NCBI GenBank assembly: GCA_937927575.1 | Contig: CALBEE010000110.1 | Coordinates: 1 to 64,000 of the forward strand | Length of the DNA stretch: 64,000 nt | From: an uncultured Saprospiraceae bacterium | Lineage (GTDB): Bacteria > Bacteroidota > Bacteroidia > Chitinophagales > Saprospiraceae | Reading direction: 5' to 3' | Part shown: in pieces, positions 35,928 to 43,915 of the stretch | Layout: each line of letters starts with the position of its first letter | How positions within the stretch are numbered: position 1 is the stretch's first letter | Notes under the pieces: model-generated | Database searches by the model: none | The model's input: only the letters and a program-made list of their open reading frames with translations | What the model was told of the DNA's origin: nothing | Made by a program: the position numbers and the translations under genes

Positions 35928-37417
35928 AAGATAATATTGTAGAACTGTTTTTTGATCAAGTGAAGAGGACTCCCTATTCGATAGCACTTATTCATGGTGA
36001 TCGTAGTTTAAGTTATGTTGAATTGTGTAGGCAAGTGCAAGCTACTGCGGCTTATTATAGTCGAAAAGGAGTAATCAAAGGTATGCGTGTGTTAGTTTTT
36101 GTGCCTATGAGTATTAGATTGTATCAAACTATATTGGCTTTATTTTCTTTGGGAGCGACCGTAGTATTTGTAGACGAATGGGCAAATCAATCACGTCTGG
36201 AAAAGGCTCTTCAAGTAGTCGATATTGATGCTATAATTGCCCCTAGAAAATTTCTTTTTCTTACATATATAGTAAGATGTTTTAGAAAGATTCCACTTAA
36301 GTTGTCTGCACCCAAGAAAATGACGTTTAAGGCGCATACATATACTACAGTACAATCAAATACTACAGCATTAATTACGTTTACTACAGGTAGTACTGGA
36401 TTACCTAAAGCCGCTAATAGAACACATCTATTTTTATGGGAGCAATTTCGAATTTTGAAATCGGAAATTGGTGCCAACCCTAATGAAAAATGTGTAAGTA
36501 CATTGCCTATAGTATTGTTAAGTATTCTGGCCACCGGAGCTACAGGTGTAATAGCCGATTACAATCAAAAAAAACCGCATAAAATTAATGCTACTCGTAT
36601 ATTAGATTTTCTGCATCAGGAGAAAGTTGAATTGTTGATCGCATCACCTTATTTTGTGCAGCAATTAGCTATATCCAATAGTATGAACTTGCCTCATCTA
36701 AGGAAGATTCTTACCGGAGGAGCTCCCGTATTCTCTCATGTTGCCAGTAAGATTGATGCTGCATTTCCCAATTCAAAGAATACGATTGCTTATGGTTCAA
36801 CAGAAGCAGAACCTATTAGTACTATAGATATGAGTGAGTTGGTAGATCAGCATGCTGCTATGGATCATGGTTTGGCCGTTGGTGTTCCTCATGCTGAAGT
36901 AGAAATTAAGATCATAAAAATTACTAGTGAACCCATAGTATTGGACGGAGCTGGATGGGACGATTGGATAGTATCAGATGGTCAATTGGGGGAGATCATA
37001 GTTTCTGGGCCTCACGTTTTGGATGCGTATTATAATAGTAAAGAAGCATTCAAGATGAATAAAATTTATGATTCTGGAGTAATCTGGCACCGCACTGGCG
37101 ACAGTGGAAGACTCATTAATAATATGCTATACTTATCTGGACGATGTAGTTCTTTAATAGAAGATAAATCTGGTTATATTTCTCAATTTCTTGTTGAAGA
37201 TCAACTCTCCCAACTGGATAGTGTAAAAATTGGTACTATTACGAGAATCGGTAAAAAATTACATCTATTCATTGAATTGGAAAAAGACGCTAACCGTAAC
37301 GAAGCAGAAAGAGAAATTAAGACCTTGGAGATAAATTATGATGAGCTAAATATATTATCGAAAATTCCTAGAGATCCTAGACATTATAGTAAGATTGAAT
37401 ATAGTAAATTAACTTGA
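35924..37417 (+). CDS. OleC-like AMP-dependent acyl ligase
   Basis: ANL-superfamily enzyme that activates a carboxylic acid as acyl-adenylate and, usually, passes it to CoA. OleC members instead close beta-lactones. The 497-residue protein has motif A3 LITFTTGSTGLPKAANRTH (about residue 150), A5 IAYGSTEAEPIS, A7 WHRTGDSGRL, and the ending IPRDPRHYSKIEYSKL, close to the DxRHNAKIxREKL end of OleC. OleA, OleB and OleD partners are missing, so beta-lactone or olefin formation is not implied. It is the last gene of the seven-gene operon, overlapping the GNAT gene by 4 bases. It could feed the acyl-CoA reduced by the HMG-CoA-reductase-like protein. Confidence 0.82.
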   Translation: MKDNIVELFFDQVKRTPYSIALIHGDRSLSYVELCRQVQATAAYYSRKGVIKGMRVLVFVPMSIRLYQTILALFSLGATVVFVDEWANQSRLEKALQVVDIDAIIAPRKFLFLTYIVRCFRKIPLKLSAPKKMTFKAHTYTTVQSNTTALITFTTGSTGLPKAANRTHLFLWEQFRILKSEIGANPNEKCVSTLPIVLLSILATGATGVIADYNQKKPHKINATRILDFLHQEKVELLIASPYFVQQLAISNSMNLPHLRKILTGGAPVFSHVASKIDAAFPNSKNTIAYGSTEAEPISTIDMSELVDQHAAMDHGLAVGVPHAEVEIKIIKITSEPIVLDGAGWDDWIVSDGQLGEIIVSGPHVLDAYYNSKEAFKMNKIYDSGVIWHRTGDSGRLINNMLYLSGRCSSLIEDKSGYISQFLVEDQLSQLDSVKIGTITRIGKKLHLFIELEKDANRNEAEREIKTLEINYDELNILSKIPRDPRHYSKIEYSKLT

Positions 37418-37660
37418 AGTGGTACAGTCCTTACTTAGAATGGCTTACGTATTGATATTTCAGTTGGGCGGTATAATCTATTGTTTATTACTCATAAGGC
37501 TTTTGATTATATAGAAAATATAAAGACATGAAGTAATATTAAAGATCTAATAAGTTACTATTTCGATTTTACATCAAATATCATTAGTTTAGAATTTGTT
37601 AAGTGTAATATCTTTCAAAAAATCAGAATTGCTAAGTAAAAAAACGTCGGCTTTGAAAAT

Positions 37661-38422
37661 ATGAAAAATCTGCTCCTACTATTTATCGTTTTACCTTCAT
37701 TTTTGCTTGGGCAATCTATTCTTGAGGCAGATGTAGAATCTATCCGAGTTGTAGCTAAATTGTCGGAATCAGAATTAATTACTTATTTATCTGATAAAAA
37801 TCAAAATTTGAGAATAGCTGCGGCAAATAGAATTTCAAAATTATTATCTTCTTCAGATAATGTAGTGGCTAAGGGTAATATCGAAGAACATCCACTTCAA
37901 TATTGGAAGTCCAAAAGTATCATATCTTTTGATAAAAAATACGAACCTCTAAAAGATGGTAGGATAGGTATTAATTATGTGACTAAAGATCAATTCTTAA
38001 AGGAATTTGGACTGTCGGAAGAAGATATATCTAAATCCACTTTTAAGCATGTAGGCTTTGCTCAATTAGATCATATGTATAAAGTAAGGTATAGATGTGT
38101 AGCTGATAAGGTTGATTTGATTTCTTTGATAAGTTCGCCTGAATATTACGTTGTAATGCCTGATAAAGGATTTAAAGGAGAGTGGTATAATTTTTATATC
38201 AATGGACAAGTATATTCCAAATCCAATTTTGTGAACGGAATGAAGACAGGAGTAGAAATCTTTTCTAGTTTTGATAAATTGATGTATCAACTTTATTATA
38301 AAGAAGGAATTTGCAATAAAGTTGAATTTTATAATCCTAATGGAGATATTATTAAAATACTTTATGAATCTTTAAGCGAAAGTGAAATTTTGAAAGTTTG
38401 TAATACAAAATTTGTGTATTAA
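37661..38422 (+). CDS. Exported hypothetical protein with MORN-variant-like repeats
   Basis: A 253-residue protein with a clear signal peptide (MKNLLLLFIVLPSFLLGQ). The C-terminal third holds phrases of the type WYNFYINGQVYSKSNFVNGMKTG and VEFYNPNGDIIKI, which resemble the MORN-variant repeats of YwqK-like exported proteins. No catalytic motif is seen. The stop codon shares bases with an ATG at 38422 that would start the next protein if its frameshift were repaired, so the two are probably an operon. Function unknown. Confidence 0.7.
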   Translation: MKNLLLLFIVLPSFLLGQSILEADVESIRVVAKLSESELITYLSDKNQNLRIAAANRISKLLSSSDNVVAKGNIEEHPLQYWKSKSIISFDKKYEPLKDGRIGINYVTKDQFLKEFGLSEEDISKSTFKHVGFAQLDHMYKVRYRCVADKVDLISLISSPEYYVVMPDKGFKGEWYNFYINGQVYSKSNFVNGMKTGVEIFSSFDKLMYQLYYKEGICNKVEFYNPNGDIIKILYESLSESEILKVCNTKFVY

Positions 38423-39266
38423 TGCGAAGTCTGGTTAATTACTTTTTGGTCCTTTGTTTTTTGTATTTAATTCTTGTAAACAAGAGAAGCAATTTTTTGA
38501 ACATAAGTCTTTTCAATTTGGATTGTATGAAGACCAAATCCCATGCGACTCCAAGAAAATAAAACAAGAAGTTACTGACCATATAAGAGGAAAGTTAATT
38601 GAAGAAATACGAAATCCAGAGCTTAAAGTCTTTCTTCCTGATCGATTTGAGGATAAGAGGATTCCATTTTTTGTCATTGTGCCAGGTAATGATGGTAAGA
38701 CGATTACTTATGGTTCGGAAGGAGAATCATTGTTTGATGAAATGAAGAAGCTCAACATTGGGGTAGCCCTTTGGACATATCGATTGCCTAATATGGCGGC
38801 TAATAATTGTGAAGTAGATGTCATGAGCAAGGACTTGTTAGCATTAGAAGAGAAGTTGAAATCTTATATACCTAATTGGCAAGTTAATATGAATGAGGTG
38901 GGTATGGTCGCCTACGGTAATAGTTCTAAATTCATTTTTGAAGGATTAAATGGGCCAGGTGAGAATAGTATTTTTAGGCATCAGATTTATCTAGAGCCTA
39001 ATCTAGAAGACTTTGATTCAGAATTGCAATACACTTTTGAAAAAGATGAAAACGTGTTATTATTGACTAATACTACTAAATCACCATTGGTTGAAGAAAT
39101 CTTTGTCTTGCATGAAAGATTATTGGATTTGAAATGTAATAGTACATTGCTTGAGGTGAGAGATAGTAGAGTGTGGAATGTAGCAAGCTTTAGGCCTTTT
39201 GATGAAAATATATTTTCTTGGATCATCCGTAAAGTAGATTTTGATAATTGGGGTAGAGAGTATTAA
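38422..39266 (+). CDS. Putative lipoprotein, alpha/beta-hydrolase-like, with an apparent 1-base frameshift in a T tract
   Basis: The body is open from 38439 to 39266, but the only in-frame starts are weak (TTG at 38454, product MFFVFNSCKQ, 270 residues). The ATG at 38422 is in another frame and reads MRSLVNYFLVLCF before drifting off. Adding one T to the T6 run at 38457-38462 joins the frames and gives MRSLVNYFLVLCFFVFNSC, a textbook lipoprotein signal, and a 281-residue product. Either the genome lost a base (pseudogene or phase-variable gene) or the assembly has a homopolymer error. The body contains IPFFVIVPGNDGKTITYGSEG, IGVALWTYRLP and GMVAYGNSSKFIFEGL, the last recalling a hydrolase nucleophile elbow. 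Family assignment is weak. Confidence 0.6.
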
Positions 39267-39301
39267 TATTGAAGATCTTACGTAAAATAGAAGTGTAACT
39301 T

Positions 39302-39874
39302 ATGCAGGCATTTATAAAGTATCTATCTCAATTCCCACACTTTAAATCTAATTTGATAGATGATGTCAAACCTTTTCTTTCAGTTGTACATCTAGAAGCT
39401 GGAGCGTATTTTTTACGAGAGGGAAAAGTAAGTAAGCAAATTGCTTTTATTGAAGAAGGCTTAGTACGACTATATTATCTTCATGATGGTAATGAGGTGA
39501 CCACCTGCTTTTGTAAAGAAAATAGCATCACTTGTTCGTATAGAAGCATGATAACCAAAACACCTAGCGACTTGTCAATACAAGCAATTGAACCCTGTAG
39601 TTTGATTGTATTTTCTTACGAAGCTTTACAATCCTTGTATGCTAAGGAATTGTTTTGGCAACAGGTAGGTAGACTAGCTTCCGAGAACGAGTATCTCAAC
39701 ACAGTATGTCACAATCGCTTTTTAAGTGATCTTTCCGCTACAGAGCGATATCAGCAAATATTGGAAGAAGATTCTGATCTTTTGCAAAGGGTATCCTTAA
39801 GCCATCTCGCAAGCTACATGCAGGTAGCACCAGAAACATTGAGTAGGATTCGAAAGAAAATATCTCGAACTTGA
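39302..39874 (+). CDS. Crp/Fnr-family transcriptional regulator
   Basis: A 190-residue regulator with an N-terminal cyclic-nucleotide-binding-like beta roll (EAGAYFLREGKVSKQIAFIEEGLVRLYYL) and a C-terminal helix-turn-helix (VSLSHLASYMQVAPETLSRIRKKI). Bacteroidota proteins of this size usually lack the full cAMP-binding residues, and none is obvious here. Two cysteines (TTCFCKENSITCS) lie in the sensor domain and could bind metal or metalloid, but this is speculation. It lies 35 bases after the preceding gene and 64 bases before arsM and may control it. Confidence 0.88.
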   Translation: MQAFIKYLSQFPHFKSNLIDDVKPFLSVVHLEAGAYFLREGKVSKQIAFIEEGLVRLYYLHDGNEVTTCFCKENSITCSYRSMITKTPSDLSIQAIEPCSLIVFSYEALQSLYAKELFWQQVGRLASENEYLNTVCHNRFLSDLSATERYQQILEEDSDLLQRVSLSHLASYMQVAPETLSRIRKKISRT

Positions 39875-39938
39875 CTTAGATCAATTTTTACCTGAAGAAC
39901 TTCTCTCAGATTTGTATTCAATCAAAAAATATAACGTG

Positions 39939-40790
39939 ATGGATACAAATTCATTAAAACAATCTGTTGTAAAGAGCTATAGCGCTTTAGCAAAATCTAG
40001 AAAAAACGAAACTTTAGCCAATTTATTTGGATGTTGTAGTGTGACAAAACATGCAGATACTATAGCCGAAAATATTGGATATTCTAAGGAAATATTAGAT
40101 CAGGTACCAGAAAATTCTAATCTCGGTGTAGGCTGTGGAAATCCTGCAGCTCTAGCTACTATAGAACAAGGAGCAACAGTTGTTGATTTAGGTTCGGGTG
40201 CTGGTTTTGATGCTTTTATAGTTTCTAGGATCGTGGGTGAGCAAGGCAAGGTGATAGGTGTTGATTTATCGGAAGATATGTTAAAGTTGGCTAGGAAGAA
40301 TGCTAAGAAGGCTCAGTATGTAAATGTCGATTTTATTAAGGGAGATATTGAATCCCTACCATTAAAGGATAAAATTGCAGATCATATTATTTCCAATTGC
40401 GTGATCAATTTGTCTCTTAATAAAGACCAGGTGTATAGAGAAGCATATCGTGTCTTAAAGCCAGGAGGTAAAATTGCTGTGAGTGATATAGTGCTTCAAA
40501 GTGAGTTGCCAGACTACATTAAAAATTCATTAGTGGGTCACGTAGCATGTGTCTCTGGAGCTGAGAAACTTGAAGATTATCTTGGCTATATAGAAGAGGC
40601 TGGCTTTACGGATATTAAAATAGAATCCAAATCAAATTTTCCGTTAGAACTAATGCTAAGTGATCCTCAAATCATGCAAATCGCTCAGAAGATGGATTTT
40701 GATCTTGATAGTCAAGAGGCAAAGGCAATGGCAGCTAAAGTTGTGAGTGTTTCCATTACAGCAACGAAAAGGGAATATGAAGAATTATAG
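39939..40790 (+). CDS. arsM: Arsenite S-adenosylmethionine methyltransferase ArsM
   Basis: Methylates arsenite in arsenic detoxification. From the ATG at 39939 the protein has 283 residues, the usual length. It has the arsenic-binding cysteines in LFGCCSV (C32, C33), NLGVGCGNPAALA and VGHVACVSGAEKLEDY, the SAM motif VVDLGSGAGFDAFIVSRIVG, and VIGVDLSEDMLKLA. The frame extends to a TTG at 39912, which is less likely as start. The 3' end overlaps the following small membrane gene by 14 bases. No arsR, arsC or arsenite pump is nearby. Confidence 0.93.
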   Translation: MDTNSLKQSVVKSYSALAKSRKNETLANLFGCCSVTKHADTIAENIGYSKEILDQVPENSNLGVGCGNPAALATIEQGATVVDLGSGAGFDAFIVSRIVGEQGKVIGVDLSEDMLKLARKNAKKAQYVNVDFIKGDIESLPLKDKIADHIISNCVINLSLNKDQVYREAYRVLKPGGKIAVSDIVLQSELPDYIKNSLVGHVACVSGAEKLEDYLGYIEEAGFTDIKIESKSNFPLELMLSDPQIMQIAQKMDFDLDSQEAKAMAAKVVSVSITATKREYEEL

Positions 40791-41010
40791 AAAAACTATT
40801 ATCGCGAGTGTTTTATCCTTAGTCTTAGGCTTAAGTTGCTGTTGGTTAAGTTCAATAATCATTTGGTTGGGAGGTGCGTCTATTGTGGCTTCCATGTCGA
40901 AATATTTGGATGGCGGCCAGACCGTACTTTTAGGTATTGGTATATTATTGATTTTTGTTTCAATCTATTTGTATCGACGGTCTGATAGTAACAATATTTT
41001 GAAAAAGTAA
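40777..41010 (+). CDS. Small membrane protein with MerT-like Cys-Cys motif
   Basis: A 77-residue protein with two hydrophobic helices, starting at the ATG at 40777 inside the arsM 3' end. The first helix holds VLGLSCCWLSSIIIWLGGAS; adjacent cysteines in the first helix are the metal-binding feature of MerT-type mercury transporters, which have CC followed by a few residues and a small-residue-rich helix. The second helix ends in a basic tail (YLYRRSDSN). It is shorter than MerT and has no MerP domain. Overlap with arsM suggests a part in arsenic or mercury handling; this is inference. Confidence 0.7.
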   Translation: MKNYRKTIIASVLSLVLGLSCCWLSSIIIWLGGASIVASMSKYLDGGQTVLLGIGILLIFVSIYLYRRSDSNNILKK

Positions 41011-41043
41011 ACTTCACTATGAGTAGCTTTTATTCAAAAGTAA

Positions 41044-41060
41044 GGGTAGTATAACTACCC
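41044..41060. terminator. Weak hairpin between convergent genes
   Basis: GGGTAGT-ATA-ACTACCC forms a perfect 7-bp stem with a 3-base loop between the MerT-like gene (plus) and the Nudix regulator (minus). Neither strand has a proper T run after it, so a terminator role is uncertain. Confidence 0.35.
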
Positions 41061-41139
41061 AATTGAATCAATAGAAGAAAAACTTGTACTGAGCGATCAA
41101 TAACGAGAACGTCTGTTGAGCGAGATAAAAGTTAAGCAC

Positions 41140-41874
41140 TTAAATATCAAATCGAAAACTCTCTTTCTTGATCATTTTTTCATATTTCGCATAATTAAAA
41201 CTATATAGTTTTGCAGGTAGATGAGCAACGTCGTCTTGATTTTTATTTAGGTCAATAAGTATATCTAGAGAGTTGAGTTTCCTTCTAAAGTTACGCCTAT
41301 CCAATTTTATGCAAAGGACAGTCTCATAAAACTCTTGCAGTTGTTTTAAGGAAAATTTTGAAGGAAGAAGATTAAAGCCTATAGGATAATCTCTTACTTT
41401 TTGCTGCAGGGTAGCATAGCATTTATCCAAAATTTCTTTATGATCGAATGCCATCTCTTCGATTTCATCAATGGCTACCCAACGAAGCATTCTTTGTTTT
41501 TTATCTGTGATTTCGTGTTCAGATATCTTCAAAAGAGAATAATAAGCAATGGTAATTACTCGCCCAATAGGGTGCCTCTTGATTTTACTAAAGGCTTCGA
41601 CCTGTTCAAGATAGACATTGTCCAAATTAGAGCAACTGAGTAATGTCTTTTCTGCAGACTGTCTCAACGTTTCATTTTTTTGTAAGATGTCGCCGACTAA
41701 TGAAAGTTTGCCTCTAAACTCTGACATATCACTTTCCATTAGCAATACTTTGAGACCGTCGTCATCATAGCCAAATATCACGCAATCTACTGATAAATGG
41801 ATGGCATCGTTATCTTCTAGTATGCGTGAAGTACGGTATCTTTTTTCTTTTATTTCTGGATGAGTAATTGACAT
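41140..41874 (-). CDS. Nudix-HTH (NrtR/AraR-like) transcriptional regulator with degenerate Nudix box
   Basis: A 244-residue regulator of the type that controls sugar loci in Bacteroidota. Residues ~20-150 are a Nudix domain (HLSVDCVIFGYDDDGLKVLLMESD), but the Nudix box reads GDILQKNETLRQSAEKTLL, lacking the REUxEE glutamates, so it should bind a ligand without hydrolysis. The C-terminal ~90 residues form a winged helix (FSLKQLQEFYETVLCIKLDRRNFRRKLNSLDIL). It neighbours the SusE/F-like gene, reads in the same direction, and probably governs the alpha-glucan locus to its right. The ligand is likely a sugar or sugar phosphate, by family analogy. Confidence 0.88.
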   Translation of the reverse strand: MSITHPEIKEKRYRTSRILEDNDAIHLSVDCVIFGYDDDGLKVLLMESDMSEFRGKLSLVGDILQKNETLRQSAEKTLLSCSNLDNVYLEQVEAFSKIKRHPIGRVITIAYYSLLKISEHEITDKKQRMLRWVAIDEIEEMAFDHKEILDKCYATLQQKVRDYPIGFNLLPSKFSLKQLQEFYETVLCIKLDRRNFRRKLNSLDILIDLNKNQDDVAHLPAKLYSFNYAKYEKMIKKESFRFDI

Positions 41875-41935
41875 TTATAAAAAAGAAGTAGTTGAAATAA
41901 AGCTTTTAATCGTTTTTGGGAGTTGATGAATTAGT

Positions 41936-41967
41936 AAAAAAGAGCGGACAATGTTAATTGTCCGCTC
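41936..41967 (-). terminator. Intrinsic terminator of the SusE/F-like gene
   Basis: GAGCGGACAAT, a 4-base loop (41953-41956) and ATTGTCCGCTC form a perfect 11-bp stem at 41942-41967. On the minus strand it is followed by a run of six T (41936-41941 are A on the plus strand). It lies 30 bases past the stop of the gene ending at 41997 and separates it from the regulator gene. Confidence 0.9.
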
Positions 41968-41996
41968 GCATTGCAATATAAGTATATTATCAAAAA

Positions 41997-43784
41997 TTAC
42001 TTAACCACGCTAAATCTCTTTCCAATTATATACCGATCATTATAAATGTTCAGTAAGTAATTTCCAGAGTTTAGACTGCTTATATTAATGTTGTTGAGTT
42101 GACTAGCATCTCTCATATCTTGTAAGATTACTTTTCCTGTCATGTCGATGATGTTAATACTTACATCGCCACTTAATTCGATAGCATCAAGATTGATATT
42201 TAATACTTGAGTAGCAGGATTTGGGAACACTTTGATATCAGAAGGATCAATCACATCTTGAGTACTAGTTAATGGATCTCCAAATAGGTATTCGCCGGTA
42301 GAAGAATTAAATGTTACACCATAAGTTCCTTCTACTGTTGCTATGTTTGGTCCACCAGCTGTTCCAATACCTGAAGGCCAAGTAACATCTCCCCAGTTTA
42401 CAGCCCAATCATTTTCCGCTCTGAATTTTACACCCTCATCAGTAACATCTGGGTTTTGAGTAGTAAGAGTTACAGATTCTAAAGTCCATAGGTTAAAATC
42501 ATTTTCGTCTTTATTCATAGGGACATCATTTTCCCAATCGCCATTGGGTCCAGATTTTCCGATAAGGCCAACAGTACCATATTCTACTACTGCTTTGAAG
42601 TTATATTCTCCGGTAAGAGAATTAAAGCTTATGATATATTCGCCAGCTGTTATAGGAATATTAGCACCGTCTATAATACCGACACCTACAGGAAAGTCGC
42701 CAGACCCCCAGTTTACTGTCCAATCATCTTCTGCTCTAAATTTCGCTTCTCCATCTAGAAGTTCTAATCTTGCTGTCCATAAATGCACGTTTTCAGCATC
42801 TTTTTCGAAATCAGTGTCTTCAGCCCAGCCACCAGGAGTAGCATCGCCGATGATACCTACAGTAGTATATTCTACTATTTCAGTAAAGCTATATTCACCA
42901 GTTTCAGAATTGAAGCTTACAAGGTAATCACCAGCAGTAACAGGAATATTATCTCCGCCTAGCTCAGCAGTTCCAGAAGGGAAATCTGTACTTCCCCAGT
43001 TTACAGCCCAATCATCTTCAGCTCTAAACTTTACTTCACCATCCGTAAGCGTAATCGTTGCAGACCAAGCATTTGGATCATTTGCACTTTGGGTCATGTC
43101 TGTATCTTCTTCCCAGCCTCCTGGAGTCGCATCACCTATGATACCTATAGTTTCATAAGTCACCATAGATTCAAATAAATATTCTCCTGTAGATGTATCT
43201 AATGTTACTACATAAGTGGCTGCCTGGTCTACTAATATATTGTCACCGTCTTGTACACCTACACCAGAAGGGAAATCTGCACTTCCCCAGTTTACAGCCC
43301 AATCATCGTCTTTTCTAAATTTCGCTTCTCCAGCAATAAGATCGATGGTTGTAAAGAATTTGTTAGAATCTGTCTGATCTTTAAACATGTCAGTGTCCAT
43401 CTCCCATCCGCCAGGAGTCGCACTTCCTATGATTCCAATATCACTGTCTACATCAAAATTGTATTCACCCGTTTTAGCATTAAATGTAACGGTGTAATTA
43501 CCTGCAAAAACAGGGATGTTAGATCCATCTTGTTCTCCGACGCCCAGAGGAAAATCTGAGTTTCCCCAGTTTACAGCCCAATCATCGTCCTGTCTAAATT
43601 TAGCTTCTCCATCAAAAAGCTCAATTTCAATGGTCCAGATGCTATCCACAGCATCAATTAATTCCATATCGGTATCTGATTCCCATCCTCCCGGGGTAGC
43701 AGATCCAATGATTCCTACGCTTTGACTATATAATCCACTTATGGCTAAACATAGTATTAAGCATGTGAGTAAATTTTTAATCAT
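41997..43784 (-). CDS. Secreted protein with five SusE/F-type starch-binding repeats and T9SS type A domain
   Basis: A 595-residue protein from the ATG at 43784, with signal peptide MIKNLLTCLILCLAISGLYSQ. Five repeats of about 90-100 residues follow, each opening with (V/I)GIIG-ATPGGWE-DTDM or a variant and containing KFR-DDDWAVNWG and TGEY-F. This matches the C-terminal starch-binding modules of SusE and SusF. The final ~75 residues are a T9SS type A sorting domain (KVFPNPATQVLNINL, IIDMTGKV, NSGNYLLNIY). SusE/F are normally lipoproteins; this one is instead routed through T9SS. It is divergent from susC with a common control region at 43785-43915 and should bind alpha-glucan at the cell surface. 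Confidence 0.9.
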   Translation of the reverse strand: MIKNLLTCLILCLAISGLYSQSVGIIGSATPGGWESDTDMELIDAVDSIWTIEIELFDGEAKFRQDDDWAVNWGNSDFPLGVGEQDGSNIPVFAGNYTVTFNAKTGEYNFDVDSDIGIIGSATPGGWEMDTDMFKDQTDSNKFFTTIDLIAGEAKFRKDDDWAVNWGSADFPSGVGVQDGDNILVDQAATYVVTLDTSTGEYLFESMVTYETIGIIGDATPGGWEEDTDMTQSANDPNAWSATITLTDGEVKFRAEDDWAVNWGSTDFPSGTAELGGDNIPVTAGDYLVSFNSETGEYSFTEIVEYTTVGIIGDATPGGWAEDTDFEKDAENVHLWTARLELLDGEAKFRAEDDWTVNWGSGDFPVGVGIIDGANIPITAGEYIISFNSLTGEYNFKAVVEYGTVGLIGKSGPNGDWENDVPMNKDENDFNLWTLESVTLTTQNPDVTDEGVKFRAENDWAVNWGDVTWPSGIGTAGGPNIATVEGTYGVTFNSSTGEYLFGDPLTSTQDVIDPSDIKVFPNPATQVLNINLDAIELSGDVSINIIDMTGKVILQDMRDASQLNNINISSLNSGNYLLNIYNDRYIIGKRFSVVK

Positions 43785-43819
43785 GAATTTATTTTTTATA
43801 AAATTAGTTAAAGAAGATA

Positions 43820-43834
43820 GTGTCATATAGACAC
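43820..43834. promoter_or_regulatory. Candidate operator in the divergent SusE/F-SusC control region
   Basis: GTGTC-ATATA-GACAC is a perfect 5-bp inverted repeat with a 5-base spacer, placed 36 bases upstream of the SusE/F-like start and about 80 bases upstream of susC. It is a reasonable place for the Nudix-HTH regulator to bind, but there is no second copy near the regulator gene to support it. Confidence 0.3.
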
Positions 43835-43915
43835 AATATACATTTTTTTCTATATTTATGAAATTCTAAAAATTATTATTTTCAGTAAAGCGAAAGATGT
43901 ATGTCTTTATATAGT

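Noticed and set aside
35924-37417. Olefin or beta-lactone biosynthesis (oleABCD) locus
   Set aside because: Only an OleC-like ligase is present; no thiolase-like OleA, hydrolase-like OleB or reductase-like OleD occurs in the window.
37418-37660. Hidden gene or small RNA in the 243-base gap after the AMP-ligase gene
   Set aside because: All frames are short, no hairpin with a T run is visible and no promoter box matches well; nothing could be supported.
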